Shown in pieces: positions 7,857-15,749 of a DNA stretch of 26,495 nt (its first letter is position 1; each line of letters begins with the position of its first letter). The notes under the pieces are model-generated. The model was not told where the DNA came from. It worked only from the letters and a program-made list of their open reading frames with translations, and searched no databases. Position numbers and translations under genes: made by a program. The DNA is taken from positions 1 through 26,495 of the forward strand of contig CAKPDJ010000017.1 in assembly GCA_934148875.1 (NCBI GenBank), written 5' to 3'. The DNA is from an uncultured Bacilli bacterium (lineage in GTDB: Bacteria; Bacillota_I; Bacilli_A; RF39; UBA660).

Positions 7857-9719
7857 TTATTTTTGTTGCAAAAATTTTACTAATACTCTGTACAATTCTG
7901 TCTTATCAATTGGTTTAGATAAGTAATCTTGAAATCCTTCTTGTAAATATTTTTCTTTCATACCAGAAATGGCATTAGCTGTTAAAGCAATAGTTGGTGT
8001 ACTATATCCTGGGATTTCTATTAATTTATGGAAAGTTTCTACTCCGCTCATTTTTGGCATCATATCATCCATTAAAACTAAATCATATTTATTACCAGCA
8101 TTTATTTTGTCAATACATTCAAAGCCACTATTAGCAGTATCGATTATACAAGAATAATCTTTTAACAATCGTGTCGCTACTTTTAAGTTAATTATATTAT
8201 CATCAACTATTAATACTTTTTTATTTGACAAATCTAAATGAGTTGCATTAATAGGTGTCATAGTTTCAGTTACAATAGTAGGATTGGCAACTATTTTTTG
8301 ATCTAAAGCAATAGTAAACTTAGAACCTTCTCCATATACACTTTGAACTACAATTTGTCCACCCATTAATTCAAGTAATTTCTTAGTAATAGCAAGACCT
8401 AATCCAGTTCCTTCTATAGTATTATTTTTTTCTATATCAAGCCTTTCAAATTTAGTAAACAATTTATCTATACTTTCAGGTTTAATACCAATACCAGTAT
8501 CTTGAACTGATATTATTAATCTACAGATATCATCCTTTCGAACTGAAGTAACTTTTAATTCAAACCAACCCTCTTTAGTATATTTTAAAGCATTAGTAAG
8601 TAAGTTAAGTACTACTTGTTTAACACGTACTTTATCGCCATATAAATACCTAGGAAGACTTGGGTCAATACTAACTCTAAAATCAAGCGGTTTATCGCCT
8701 AATCTAGATTTAGTTAAACTAATAAGTTCTTCAAATACTTTATTAATATCGTATTCAGTGTTAACTATTTCTAATTTGTTAGCTTCTATCTTACTAATAT
8801 CAAGTATACCATTTACAATATCAAGAAGAGTATCACTAGCCATTAAGATGTCATTTACTTCTTCTTTGGCTTGTTCTGGTAAATCTTCTTCTGATAAAGC
8901 TTGACTAAAACCAACTATAGCATTAAGTGGTGTTCTTATTTCATGAGACATACTACTTAAAAATTCACTCTTAGCATTATTGGCATGTTCAGCTTCACTT
9001 TTAGCAATGTTTAGTTGTTCAATCATTTTAACATCTGGGTTTTCGATAGTATGATACATCAAATGACTTATTAAAGTAATTGATACAGTTATCAGTAATA
9101 AACTAGGATTAAAAATATGAATTATATAAAAAATCGTAACCAAAATACAAAAAATAAATATTGGTATTACCTTTTTTTTATTTAATCTTTTTCTATTAAT
9201 GAATACTGAAATAATGGATAAAATAATCATAATACTAGCCATGAATGACATAAAATTAGGTGCGGCACCGTATGAATATTGAATATAACTATTATTATAA
9301 ACATGTTCTATTGGTAACATTACTATAATTCCACATATTAATAAAAAAACGAAAATCAAAAAGTACACATTTTTTTTATGATTATCATGTAATAATTCAT
9401 ATATTTTCTTATTTTTTTCATTAGAGATGATTATTATGTAATAAGAAAAAAGTAAAATCCATATTAAAATATAAATGAAATATATCTTTTCTAAGATCAA
9501 TATTACCAATAAATGACTTTTTAAATAGTAAATAAACAAGAAAAATAACAATTCTACTATAAGCACAATAAAATTACATAATAATATCCACTTATATATT
9601 CTATTTTCTTCATTTGCATAATTTTGTTTAGTACCGTAAATAATAAGTAATAGCAATAAAAACATAAAGCAGCAAACATTTGATGTAATAGCAATTAAAT
9701 TCACATTTTCACTTCCCAT
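7857..9719 (-). CDS. Seven-TM hybrid sensor histidine kinase
   Basis: A 620-residue membrane kinase. Seven hydrophobic segments fill residues about 8-228. They are followed by a HisKA dimerisation helix with His259 in SMSHEIRTPLNAIVGFS, and a HATPase_c domain with N box (NLLTNALKYT), G1 (DTGIGI), F (FERL) and G2 (GTGLGLAI) motifs. The C-terminal receiver domain has VDDN, LMDDMMPKMSG, a T/A signalling position in IALTANA and Lys in LSKPID. All catalytic motifs are intact. It should autophosphorylate in response to a membrane or extracellular signal and pass phosphate to its own receiver and then to the Hpt-REC protein. The ATG at 9719 has a poor ribosome site and lies only about 5 nt from the predicted transcription start. 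A GTG at 9704 (codon 6) preceded by GGGAAGTGA is a plausible alternative. Confidence 0.93.
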   Translation of the reverse strand: MGSENVNLIAITSNVCCFMFLLLLLIIYGTKQNYANEENRIYKWILLCNFIVLIVELLFFLFIYYLKSHLLVILILEKIYFIYILIWILLFSYYIIIISNEKNKKIYELLHDNHKKNVYFLIFVFLLICGIIVMLPIEHVYNNSYIQYSYGAAPNFMSFMASIMIILSIISVFINRKRLNKKKVIPIFIFCILVTIFYIIHIFNPSLLLITVSITLISHLMYHTIENPDVKMIEQLNIAKSEAEHANNAKSEFLSSMSHEIRTPLNAIVGFSQALSEEDLPEQAKEEVNDILMASDTLLDIVNGILDISKIEANKLEIVNTEYDINKVFEELISLTKSRLGDKPLDFRVSIDPSLPRYLYGDKVRVKQVVLNLLTNALKYTKEGWFELKVTSVRKDDICRLIISVQDTGIGIKPESIDKLFTKFERLDIEKNNTIEGTGLGLAITKKLLELMGGQIVVQSVYGEGSKFTIALDQKIVANPTIVTETMTPINATHLDLSNKKVLIVDDNIINLKVATRLLKDYSCIIDTANSGFECIDKINAGNKYDLVLMDDMMPKMSGVETFHKLIEIPGYSTPTIALTANAISGMKEKYLQEGFQDYLSKPIDKTELYRVLVKFLQQK

Positions 9720-9730
9720 ATCCTATGGTA

Positions 9731-9759
9731 ATTCTAACATTTTTTGTGAATAATGTAAA
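9731..9759 (-). promoter_or_regulatory. Predicted promoter of the phosphorelay operon
   Basis: Minus-strand TTTACA (9759-9754), a 17-base spacer ending in TGT (an extended -10 element) and TAGAAT (9736-9731). The predicted start near 9724 is about 5 nt from the annotated ATG of the kinase, which bears on the start-codon choice. Confidence 0.55.
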
Positions 9760-9968
9760 TAAGAAAACTTTTATTGTATTTATTTTTTAAATATTAACTT
9801 TTATATATTATTTCACTTACAATTACTGATTTATATTTAAAAATTTAACTTTGGTTATAAGATAAAGTCAGATTAGATATATGTTATATTTATAATAAAG
9901 GATTTTTTAACAGTAGACAGTAAGTTGAAGTAGTTAAAATTTAAACTTTAAATAAAATCTACAAAGTA
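9760..9968. other. Intergenic spacer between ligase and kinase genes
   Basis: About 210 bases of A+T-rich sequence between the ligase terminator and the kinase promoter. I see no coding frame with a ribosome site and no clear RNA structure in it. Confidence 0.5.
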
Positions 9969-10008
9969 AAAGAATATATTTAATCTTTTAAATTAAATGA
10001 TATTCTTT
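9969..10008 (-). terminator. Long A+T-rich terminator hairpin after the ligase gene
   Basis: A 16-bp stem with one bulged base (10008-9992 pairing with 9984-9969) and a 7-base loop straddles the stop codon of the ligase gene. The following T-run is interrupted, so termination strength is uncertain, but the stem is long. Confidence 0.6.
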
Positions 10009-11808
10009 TTGTAATATCTTTCTATCAGTTTTAAATTTGTTTATTGGTTTTTTATCAATAAAATAAATATCTTTCGGTTTTTCATAATCCAATAATTCAT
10101 TATCAATAAAATTTCTTAAATTTAGCATAAGAAGTTCCTGATCAAAATTTTCATAAGGAATAACAAATAAATATGGCAATTGATATCCCTCGTTATCTTT
10201 ATCAATTCCAGACACGATTATAGCATCTTTGACACCATTAACATATAAAATTTTATTTTCAAGTCCTAATGGAAACACTGTTTTGTCAGGATATACCTTA
10301 ATACCTTTTCTTCCTAAGACAAATAATAGACCCTTATTTGTCATAAAACCGTAGTCACCCGTATGCAACCATTTGTGTCCATCATCACTATGAATTTTTA
10401 AAACTTCACTTGTTAAATTTTCATCATCGTAGCCATTCATAATTCCAGGGCCAAATTTACATATTTCACCTATTTGATTATAATGTAGTTCTTGAGATGT
10501 GATGGGATCAAAAATAGCAATTGTAGTATCAATTAAAGGAATACCAGCAGTACCAGAAGACAACATTTCTTTTCCTATTGCGACAGTAAAATCAGATCCT
10601 CCTTCACTTTGACCATACCCGGAACTCAATGGAGCTTTACAATTATGTTTGTCGAGAAATTTTTGAATTTTCGTAATATATGCCATTAATAAAGGTTCAG
10701 CGCCAAAACCAAAAAGTTTAAAGTAACTCATATCATAATTTTCAGGTATTCTTTTGCTTTCTAATAATTGATCAAAAAAGATTGGAATGCATGCCCAACA
10801 TTGTGGTTCATAATACATCATTTCTAAATCAATATCTTCTAATTTACAATATGGATCTAAAATTAATTTTTTACCATCAGCTAAAGGGTAACATGTCATA
10901 GCAACAACTACAGCAACCAATGTTGGTGGTAATATTGTTAATAACCATGTATCTTTTTCTTTTTCATGTGATGGAAATAAAGACATTTGATCGATGATGC
11001 CAATAATTGATTCTGAAGTGTGTCTAACTTCTTTTGGTTTTCCTACAGAGCCACTAGTAAAGCCAGAAAACAATCTATAATTTTCAATCACAGGAACTGC
11101 TTCTGGTAAATCTTTACCATACTCTAAAAAACACTCCCACGATATATTTCTACCATCATAAGAAACAATTTCTTGATATTTCGAATTTATTACGTCTAAA
11201 ATATTTTCTCGTATATTTTTTTTATCACCAGCTGAATATAATGGATTAATTGTAACAATATTTTTGATATCAGTTTCAGAATAAATTTTGTTTGAATCTG
11301 TTGCCTTTAAATAATCTGGAGATATATAAAGTAAAGTGTTTTTTTCAGAATTTATAATTTTAATAATATCATCAACTTCTCCAATATAATTTTTTAGTGA
11401 ACATCCAATGATTTCACAGGCCAAAAGTAATTCAATAAATTCAGGAACAGATTCAAGAGAAGAAACAATAATGAAATTTTCTCTTAAACCGTAAGCTTTC
11501 AATGCCTTAGCAATATTTTCAACTTTAGCAAAAAATTCACTTGCTTTAATATCATTACCATAATAATTAATTATAATATCATCATCTGCCCATAGACTTT
11601 TTAATTTAGGTAAAATTTTGTTATACTTTTTTCTACATTTTAATAATTGTTCTGGATACATAGATAGCCATGGTTTATCTAATGATGATAAACCAATGTT
11701 AGGACCATACACCTTACCTAATGCTATATTTCTTAAGTATAAATTTCTTAAATTTTGTTCATCAATAGTTAAACTTGAAATCTTTTCTATATATTCTTTT
11801 AGTTCCAT
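9988..11808 (-). CDS. Adenylate-forming (ANL) acyl/aryl ligase
   Basis: A 606-residue stand-alone AMP-forming ligase from the ATG at 11808. An upstream in-frame stretch to 11889 is rejected because it contains the promoter. Core motifs are present in order: A3 phosphate loop SGFTSGSVGKPKEVRHT, A5 GYGQSEGG, A7 LHTGDYG, A8 hinge GRKGIKVYPD, and an A10-like NKFKTDRK near the C-terminus with the catalytic-type Lys. The A3 loop has Glu where most members have Gly (KPKGV). The C-terminal subdomain is complete, so the full adenylation and thioester-type reaction is feasible; the acid substrate and acceptor are unknown. No carrier-protein domain is fused. The gene has its own consensus promoter and terminator and lies between the phosphorelay and the serine hydrolase. 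It could supply an activated acyl group to the nearby lysR operon, but nothing in the sequence proves the link. Confidence 0.88.
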   Translation of the reverse strand: MELKEYIEKISSLTIDEQNLRNLYLRNIALGKVYGPNIGLSSLDKPWLSMYPEQLLKCRKKYNKILPKLKSLWADDDIIINYYGNDIKASEFFAKVENIAKALKAYGLRENFIIVSSLESVPEFIELLLACEIIGCSLKNYIGEVDDIIKIINSEKNTLLYISPDYLKATDSNKIYSETDIKNIVTINPLYSAGDKKNIRENILDVINSKYQEIVSYDGRNISWECFLEYGKDLPEAVPVIENYRLFSGFTSGSVGKPKEVRHTSESIIGIIDQMSLFPSHEKEKDTWLLTILPPTLVAVVVAMTCYPLADGKKLILDPYCKLEDIDLEMMYYEPQCWACIPIFFDQLLESKRIPENYDMSYFKLFGFGAEPLLMAYITKIQKFLDKHNCKAPLSSGYGQSEGGSDFTVAIGKEMLSSGTAGIPLIDTTIAIFDPITSQELHYNQIGEICKFGPGIMNGYDDENLTSEVLKIHSDDGHKWLHTGDYGFMTNKGLLFVLGRKGIKVYPDKTVFPLGLENKILYVNGVKDAIIVSGIDKDNEGYQLPYLFVIPYENFDQELLMLNLRNFIDNELLDYEKPKDIYFIDKKPINKFKTDRKILQKEYHLI

Positions 11809-11854
11809 TCTTTTTTCCCTCTTTCTATTTCTAATACTGCTTGAAATTGGGCAT

Positions 11855-11883
11855 ATTATACCATAAAATTTAATTTTTGTCAA
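11855..11883 (-). promoter_or_regulatory. Consensus sigma-A promoter of the ligase gene
   Basis: Perfect TTGACA (11883-11878), a 17-base spacer ending in TGG (extended -10) and perfect TATAAT (11860-11855) on the minus strand. The predicted start near 11848 gives a leader of about 40 nt carrying AGAGGG before the ATG at 11808. This is the strongest promoter by sequence in the window. Confidence 0.85.
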
Positions 11884-11975
11884 TTTCAATATTTATCGCA
11901 TATTTTTTAATCTGTTGCTATTGATAATAAACTTTCATTATTTATTACTTTAAATAACATTTATATTAATTATAA

Positions 11976-12002
11976 TAACAAAAAGATATACAAAAGTATA
12001 CC
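11976..12002 (-). terminator. Rho-independent terminator after the serine hydrolase gene
   Basis: The stem GGTATAC/GTATATC (12002-11996 with 11991-11985, one G-T pair), a TTTT loop and the following TTTTTGTT on the minus strand lie 8 bases after the stop codon. This separates the hydrolase unit from the ligase promoter. Confidence 0.7.
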
Positions 12003-12009
12003 CTAATGA

Positions 12010-13419
12010 TTACATTTTAATATTAATTTCTTCTTGTTTGTCTTTTTCAGATTCATAATTTTTAAGTACAGAATCTAAAAACATTAATTTAATGGATAAT
12101 TCAGCTGTTAATTCTGTTATTGGGTCACTAGTCTTACCAAGAGATACCATACTTCTAACATCAATCAACTTAAATTCTTGATTGTTAATGGCAAAATTTT
12201 TGATTAAAATACTTTCTCTAAAATTATTTCTATCGTTGTTAACTGGATCTTTAGCTATCCATTTCTGTAATGCACGTGAATTAATTTCCTGTTGAAGAGT
12301 CTTAGCATATTCTAAATCCATAGAAGCTGGATTTAATAAAATAGAATTACTATTTACATAAACTCCATTTGATAAATGATACCTACTTGCTCCAAAAACA
12401 TTTCTAGTACTACCCTGTACTCTAAAACTTTCACGTGATTCATTATTACTAACAAAAGACTTATCTAAACCTTCCTCATGATAAACATAAGTATTACCCA
12501 TAATACCCCTTCTATTATCATTAATACCAGGTGTATAAACATCTTTAACCATTTCCTCTGGTAGTAGTTTATTTTCTAAAACTCCACTCCCAACTTTTAA
12601 TAAATCAGAATTATTCGCAAATACCCCAGCATGTCCACTGTAACCACCTAACATCACTGCCTTAGGATCATTTACTAATCCTATCTTATTATTAGGAGAA
12701 GCAGTTAAATCATGATACCTATCAGTAGGAACATTTACATAAGTATTTTTTAAATTTAATTTAGAAACAATATATTGATTAAATAATTCTTCATAAGTTT
12801 TATGAGTAGTAGCTTCCATTACTTCTTTTAAAATCATCATACCAATATCATTATAATTATATTTATCTTTTGATACCACTTCAGTATTAAATAAAATATC
12901 AGAAGCTTGACTATTGCTACTAGCATCTTCTATTCTACCTGGTGTTCTAAATTCAACATTAAAATTAGTGATATCACCAATCTTTAAATCACCTAAATTA
13001 GTAAATCTCGGATCTAACTCGGAAACTTTACTATCAAAAGACAAAATACCATCATTAATTAAATTATATGCCATAATTTGTGTAAATAATTTACTACAAG
13101 AAGCTATATCAAACATAGTATTTTCATCAATTTTTTTATTCTTATTAGAATCTGTATAACCATCCATTACTTGTACTGTAGTATTTCCAACATGAACTCC
13201 AACACTATAGCCAGGAATTAAATCTCTATCATTTAATATTGAAGCAATATCATTAGTATATTTTTCTAATAATTCTTCTATCATTTCTTTTTTAGTTTTA
13301 TCTTTGCCATATATTAAGACTTGATTCACTTCCTCTAATAATTGATTTAATTTACCATAATCCATTTTAATACCATTACGATATAAGTCTAAAATAAATT
13401 TTCCTAATTGTTCTTCCAT
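12010..13419 (-). CDS. Beta-lactamase-fold serine hydrolase
   Basis: A 469-residue member of the class C beta-lactamase/PBP4*/EstB-type serine hydrolase superfamily. The nucleophile motif SxxK is at residues 107-110 (SCSK) within FDIASCSKLF. The second motif is Y189-N-D (YND), the YxD variant seen in esterase-like members instead of YxN. GYSGHAGVFAN supplies the HxG-type third motif. About 65 helical, charged residues precede the catalytic domain. There is no signal peptide, so the enzyme is probably cytoplasmic, unlike penicillin-binding relatives. Likely activities are an esterase, amidase or D-amino-acid peptidase; the family is too broad to choose. The ATG follows TAGGAG. It has a TATAAT element of its own although the unrecognised gene lies just upstream on the same strand. 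Calling it an antibiotic-resistance beta-lactamase would be unsupported. Confidence 0.85.
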   Translation of the reverse strand: MEEQLGKFILDLYRNGIKMDYGKLNQLLEEVNQVLIYGKDKTKKEMIEELLEKYTNDIASILNDRDLIPGYSVGVHVGNTTVQVMDGYTDSNKNKKIDENTMFDIASCSKLFTQIMAYNLINDGILSFDSKVSELDPRFTNLGDLKIGDITNFNVEFRTPGRIEDASSNSQASDILFNTEVVSKDKYNYNDIGMMILKEVMEATTHKTYEELFNQYIVSKLNLKNTYVNVPTDRYHDLTASPNNKIGLVNDPKAVMLGGYSGHAGVFANNSDLLKVGSGVLENKLLPEEMVKDVYTPGINDNRRGIMGNTYVYHEEGLDKSFVSNNESRESFRVQGSTRNVFGASRYHLSNGVYVNSNSILLNPASMDLEYAKTLQQEINSRALQKWIAKDPVNNDRNNFRESILIKNFAINNQEFKLIDVRSMVSLGKTSDPITELTAELSIKLMFLDSVLKNYESEKDKQEEINIKM

Positions 13420-13443
13420 AAGTTATCTCCTATACTCATATAT

Positions 13444-13452
13444 ATTATAACA
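13444..13452 (-). promoter_or_regulatory. Extended -10 element before the serine hydrolase
   Basis: Minus-strand TGTTATAAT has the TGn plus perfect TATAAT form that can act without a strong -35; no good -35 is visible. The predicted start is about 20 nt upstream of the ATG at 13419. It lies just after the stop codon of the preceding gene, so both read-through and independent transcription are possible. Confidence 0.5.
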
Positions 13453-13461
13453 GATAATGCT

Positions 13462-14112
13462 TTAACTATAATTTTTAATTTTTATCTTAGGAATATTAGA
13501 TAATCTATCTATATCAAAGATGTCACCCTTACCATCAGACATTTCTCTAAATTTTATATCAAGATTCTTTTTTATAATAGATAAGGCTATTTTTCTTAAA
13601 CTATTGTATTTACTGATTATATCATCAATACTTTGATATCTATCACTTTCAATATACTGTAGTAATCTTATATCAACTGACTTAATATTATTAGGTGTTA
13701 TTACTCTTTTTGATATAAATTCATTACCATAATGGCAACTATTTCTAGCTGCTTTAATATCACTAGACACTAATAAATCAACTAAACTACTATCATAAGG
13801 ATCATATTCTTCTTCATCACGATATAAATCAGTTAATCCAACTATAGATAGTGATATACCTGTTTTTCCATTAATATGAGATTCAATATCATCCATTACT
13901 TCAAGAGTATCATTAGTATAATTTCTTATTCCTAATTTATTTAATTCTTCTAATGATAAAATACCATGTTTAATTATGGATTTAGTTAAAAGATACTGTG
14001 TATTATGATGATACTTAGCATCAGTAACATCACTAGTCCCAATCATAATATCATTCAATGTATATCTAATATATTCTAATACATATTTTTCTTCTAATAA
14101 TACTTCATTCAT
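13462..14112 (-). CDS. Protein of unknown function
   Basis: A 216-residue soluble protein that I do not recognise. The start is ATG at 14112 with GAGGT upstream; a TTG four codons further up coincides with that ribosome site and is unlikely. The sequence has an N-terminal helix (EEKYVLEYIRYTLNDI), then TSDVTDAKYHHNTQYLLTKSIIKHG, a short GISLSIVGL strand, DLYRDEEEYDPYDSS, a CHYGNEF stretch and a lysine-rich C-terminal helix. No signal peptide or membrane segment is seen. The GNAT gene lies about 70 bases upstream on the same strand and the serine hydrolase 42 bases downstream. It has its own predicted promoter. The His, Tyr and Asp content would suit an enzyme or ligand binder, but no catalytic motif can be assigned. 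Confidence 0.75.
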   Translation of the reverse strand: MNEVLLEEKYVLEYIRYTLNDIMIGTSDVTDAKYHHNTQYLLTKSIIKHGILSLEELNKLGIRNYTNDTLEVMDDIESHINGKTGISLSIVGLTDLYRDEEEYDPYDSSLVDLLVSSDIKAARNSCHYGNEFISKRVITPNNIKSVDIRLLQYIESDRYQSIDDIISKYNSLRKIALSIIKKNLDIKFREMSDGKGDIFDIDRLSNIPKIKIKNYS

Positions 14113-14134
14113 AAAATACCTCAAAACAAATAAT

Positions 14135-14162
14135 ATTTTATCATAAGTTCATAATTAGACAA
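14135..14162 (-). promoter_or_regulatory. Predicted promoter of the unknown gene
   Basis: Minus-strand TTATGATAAAAT (14146-14135) contains TGA plus TAAAAT, an extended -10. TTGTCT (14162-14157) lies 16 bases upstream as a partial -35. The same twelve-base -10 region occurs before rplU, and eleven of the twelve bases recur before the surface-protein riboswitch. Confidence 0.55.
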
Positions 14163-14182
14163 ACAATTAAATTATATCAAAT

Positions 14183-14740
14183 TTAAATTATTCCATCTTT
14201 TAATTTAGAATAAACTTTTAAATGTGTTCTTTTTCCGGTTATTTTATCTATTCTTCTATATTTTAAAGTAGCTTCATAAATTAATCCGGCCTTTTCCATT
14301 ACTCTACCACTTCCTACATTATCGATAATATGGTAAGCATATATTACTTCAAAACCTACTTCATTAAATAAAAAATCAAGTACTTTTTTTAAAGCTTCAG
14401 TTCCATATCCTTTATTCCAATACTTACTACCATAGCAGTATCCAATTTCTGCTGTTTTCTGTTCTATACTTTTTCTAACTACATCAATTGTACCAATTAT
14501 TTCACCAGTATTTTTTAATTCAACAACCCATCTATAAGTATGTTCTAATTTGTAATCATCTTCCCACTTTTCAAATAACTGTAATGTAACATTAACATTT
14601 TTATGTGGATTCCAAGTAATATATCTAGTCACTAATTCATCGTTAGTCCAATTTTCAAAAGCTTGGTAAGCATCTTCTTTTTTTATTTTTCTTAATATTA
14701 ATCTATCTGTTTCTAATAAAACAGTTCCTAAATCTTTCAT
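14183..14740 (-). CDS. GNAT acetyltransferase, RimJ/RimL-like
   Basis: A 185-residue GNAT-fold N-acetyltransferase of the RimJ/RimL type. It opens with LETDRLILRKIKKEDAYQAFENW, the usual first strand and helix. The strand GEIIGTIDVV is followed by AEIGYCYGSKYWNKGYGTEALKKVLDFLF, where the KGYGTEA turn is the acetyl-CoA pyrophosphate-binding motif A. NVGSGRVMEKAGLIYE is the conserved motif B region. It should move an acetyl group from acetyl-CoA to an amine of a protein N-terminus or a small molecule; the substrate is not predictable. The ATG follows AGGAGG. It sits 10 nt after the methyltransferase gene with its ribosome site inside that gap, so the two form an operon. Confidence 0.93.
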   Translation of the reverse strand: MKDLGTVLLETDRLILRKIKKEDAYQAFENWTNDELVTRYITWNPHKNVNVTLQLFEKWEDDYKLEHTYRWVVELKNTGEIIGTIDVVRKSIEQKTAEIGYCYGSKYWNKGYGTEALKKVLDFLFNEVGFEVIYAYHIIDNVGSGRVMEKAGLIYEATLKYRRIDKITGKRTHLKVYSKLKDGII

Positions 14741-14750
14741 ATAATACCTC

Positions 14751-15539
14751 CTATTTTTTCTTAATTATACTAAGGATATGACTACTATATCCTATTAAAT
14801 CTTCTCTTTCACACGTAGATAAATGATAATCAATATAGTGTTCAAACATTTCATCATCCATATTATCAATTGCTTCTTCTATAATTCTAGTTATACCATC
14901 TGTAGCTACATAAGTTAATTCTTCTACATCAAACTCTTTAATAAGTTTTTTAATATCTTTTATGTACATAAAATTGAATATATATTTTTCCTGATTATTT
15001 GGTGTATAGTCAGTATTTATCTGCTTACCTAAAACTTCTTTTAGTTCTCCATCAACAAAAGCAAATCTTTGTACTGCATGATCAAATAAGATAAAAGCAA
15101 GTAATATTATACCATCCTTCTTGGTTACTCTTATTGCTTCGCTGATAGCTTTAGACTTATCCTTCTCACTAAACAAATGATACAAAGGTCCTAATACTAA
15201 AGTAACATCAAATGTATTGTCATCATACATAGATAAATCTAATGCATTTCCAGAAACAGCAGTTATATTCATATTATCTTTTATTTTAGATTTTAGTATT
15301 TCCAAATTGGCATTAGTTAACTCTACAGAATCAACTCTATAGCCAAGACTAGCATAATGTAATGAATATTTACCTGTTCCGGCTCCTACCTCTAATATAC
15401 GACTGTTTTTAGTTAAATACTTATCAATATATCTTGTAGTGGTAATATACTCTAATTTATGTGTATTACTTCTAGATAATCTGTTATCTTCATCATACTT
15501 AGAATAAAATTCTTCTAACATATTAGTTAATTTAGTCAT
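14751..15539 (-). CDS. Class I SAM-dependent methyltransferase
   Basis: A 262-residue Rossmann-fold methyltransferase. Motif I is ILEVGAGTGKYSLHYASLG (about residues 44-62), motif II ends in VDSVELT with the acidic residue that binds the SAM ribose, motif III is NALDLS, and motif IV is FDVTLVLGPLYHLF. A post-motif region, AISEAIRVTKKDGIILLAF, follows. The substrate-binding C-terminal part is helical and acidic. GPLYHLF is typical of small-molecule methyltransferases in this superfamily. The ATG follows AAAGGAG. The gene is preceded by a dedicated promoter, a structured leader and an intrinsic terminator, so expression is probably controlled by attenuation, which is unusual for this family. 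It is followed by the GNAT gene. The pairing resembles small-molecule modification or resistance pairs, which is inference. Confidence 0.93.
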   Translation of the reverse strand: MTKLTNMLEEFYSKYDEDNRLSRSNTHKLEYITTTRYIDKYLTKNSRILEVGAGTGKYSLHYASLGYRVDSVELTNANLEILKSKIKDNMNITAVSGNALDLSMYDDNTFDVTLVLGPLYHLFSEKDKSKAISEAIRVTKKDGIILLAFILFDHAVQRFAFVDGELKEVLGKQINTDYTPNNQEKYIFNFMYIKDIKKLIKEFDVEELTYVATDGITRIIEEAIDNMDDEMFEHYIDYHLSTCEREDLIGYSSHILSIIKKK

Positions 15540-15546
15540 AAAGTTC

Positions 15547-15670
15547 TCCTTTCTTAATATTAGTCCTTATAGTAATTAAAAAAACACGGAAAATCACTAT
15601 AATTAGTGACTCCGTGTAAGACGTGTAGGTTTTACCCTTGTTGAGCTTTATATCAACACTCACTTGACTT
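15547..15670 (-). ncRNA. Attenuator-like leader RNA of the methyltransferase gene
   Basis: A leader of about 125 nt starts just below a strong promoter and contains an intrinsic terminator before the coding region. Early on it has a small hairpin GTTGA/TCAAC. The segment AGTGAGTGT (15664-15656) can pair with ACAC plus TCACT of the terminator's 5' arm (15617-15605), which would block the terminator. These two mutually exclusive structures are what an attenuator needs. I could not match it to a T-box, SAM, preQ1, TPP, purine or other known riboswitch class, and no short leader peptide with a ribosome site is evident. The sensed signal is unknown. Confidence 0.5.
15577..15616 (-). terminator. 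Intrinsic terminator inside the methyltransferase leader
   Basis: The lower stem CACGG/CCGTG (15616-15612 with 15589-15585) and upper stem TAGTGA/TCACTA (15609-15604 with 15599-15594), separated by a small internal loop, are followed on the minus strand by a run of seven T. It lies about 40 nt before the methyltransferase ATG and downstream of a promoter. Confidence 0.82.
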
Positions 15671-15676
15671 GACCAG

Positions 15677-15705
15677 ATAATAACAAATTTTCATTCATGT
15701 GTCAA
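15677..15705 (-). promoter_or_regulatory. Promoter of the methyltransferase leader
   Basis: Perfect TTGACA (15705-15700), exactly 17 bases, then TATTAT (15682-15677) on the minus strand. The predicted start near 15670 gives a long structured leader rather than a minimal one. Confidence 0.75.
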
Positions 15706-15711
15706 CAAGTA

Positions 15712-15749
15712 TTTTTTGTAATTATCTAACTTTTTTGTAATTATCTAAC
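15712..15749. repeat. Perfect 19-bp tandem duplication at a gene end
   Basis: Two identical adjacent 19-base units, 15712-15730 and 15731-15749, each reading TTTTTTGTAATTATCTAAC on the plus strand. The second unit contains the last codons and stop (K-V-R-stop) of the divergent Gre-like gene; the first is an extra copy of that 3' end. It looks like a recent slippage or duplication event. Confidence 0.95.

Noticed and set aside
11809..11889. N-terminal extension of the ANL ligase
   Set aside because: The segment contains a consensus promoter (TTGACA-N17-TATAAT), so it is upstream of the transcript; the ATG at 11808 has its own ribosome site.
12010..13419. Antibiotic-resistance beta-lactamase
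   Set aside because: There is no signal peptide, the second motif is YND rather than YxN, and an N-terminal helical extension is present. It is better described as a general serine hydrolase of the superfamily.
15547..15670. T-box or SAM riboswitch before the methyltransferase
   Set aside because: GGGTAAAACC only faintly recalls the T-box sequence; there is no complementary CGTCCC-type arm, the leader is too short for T-box stem I, and no SAM-aptamer core is visible.
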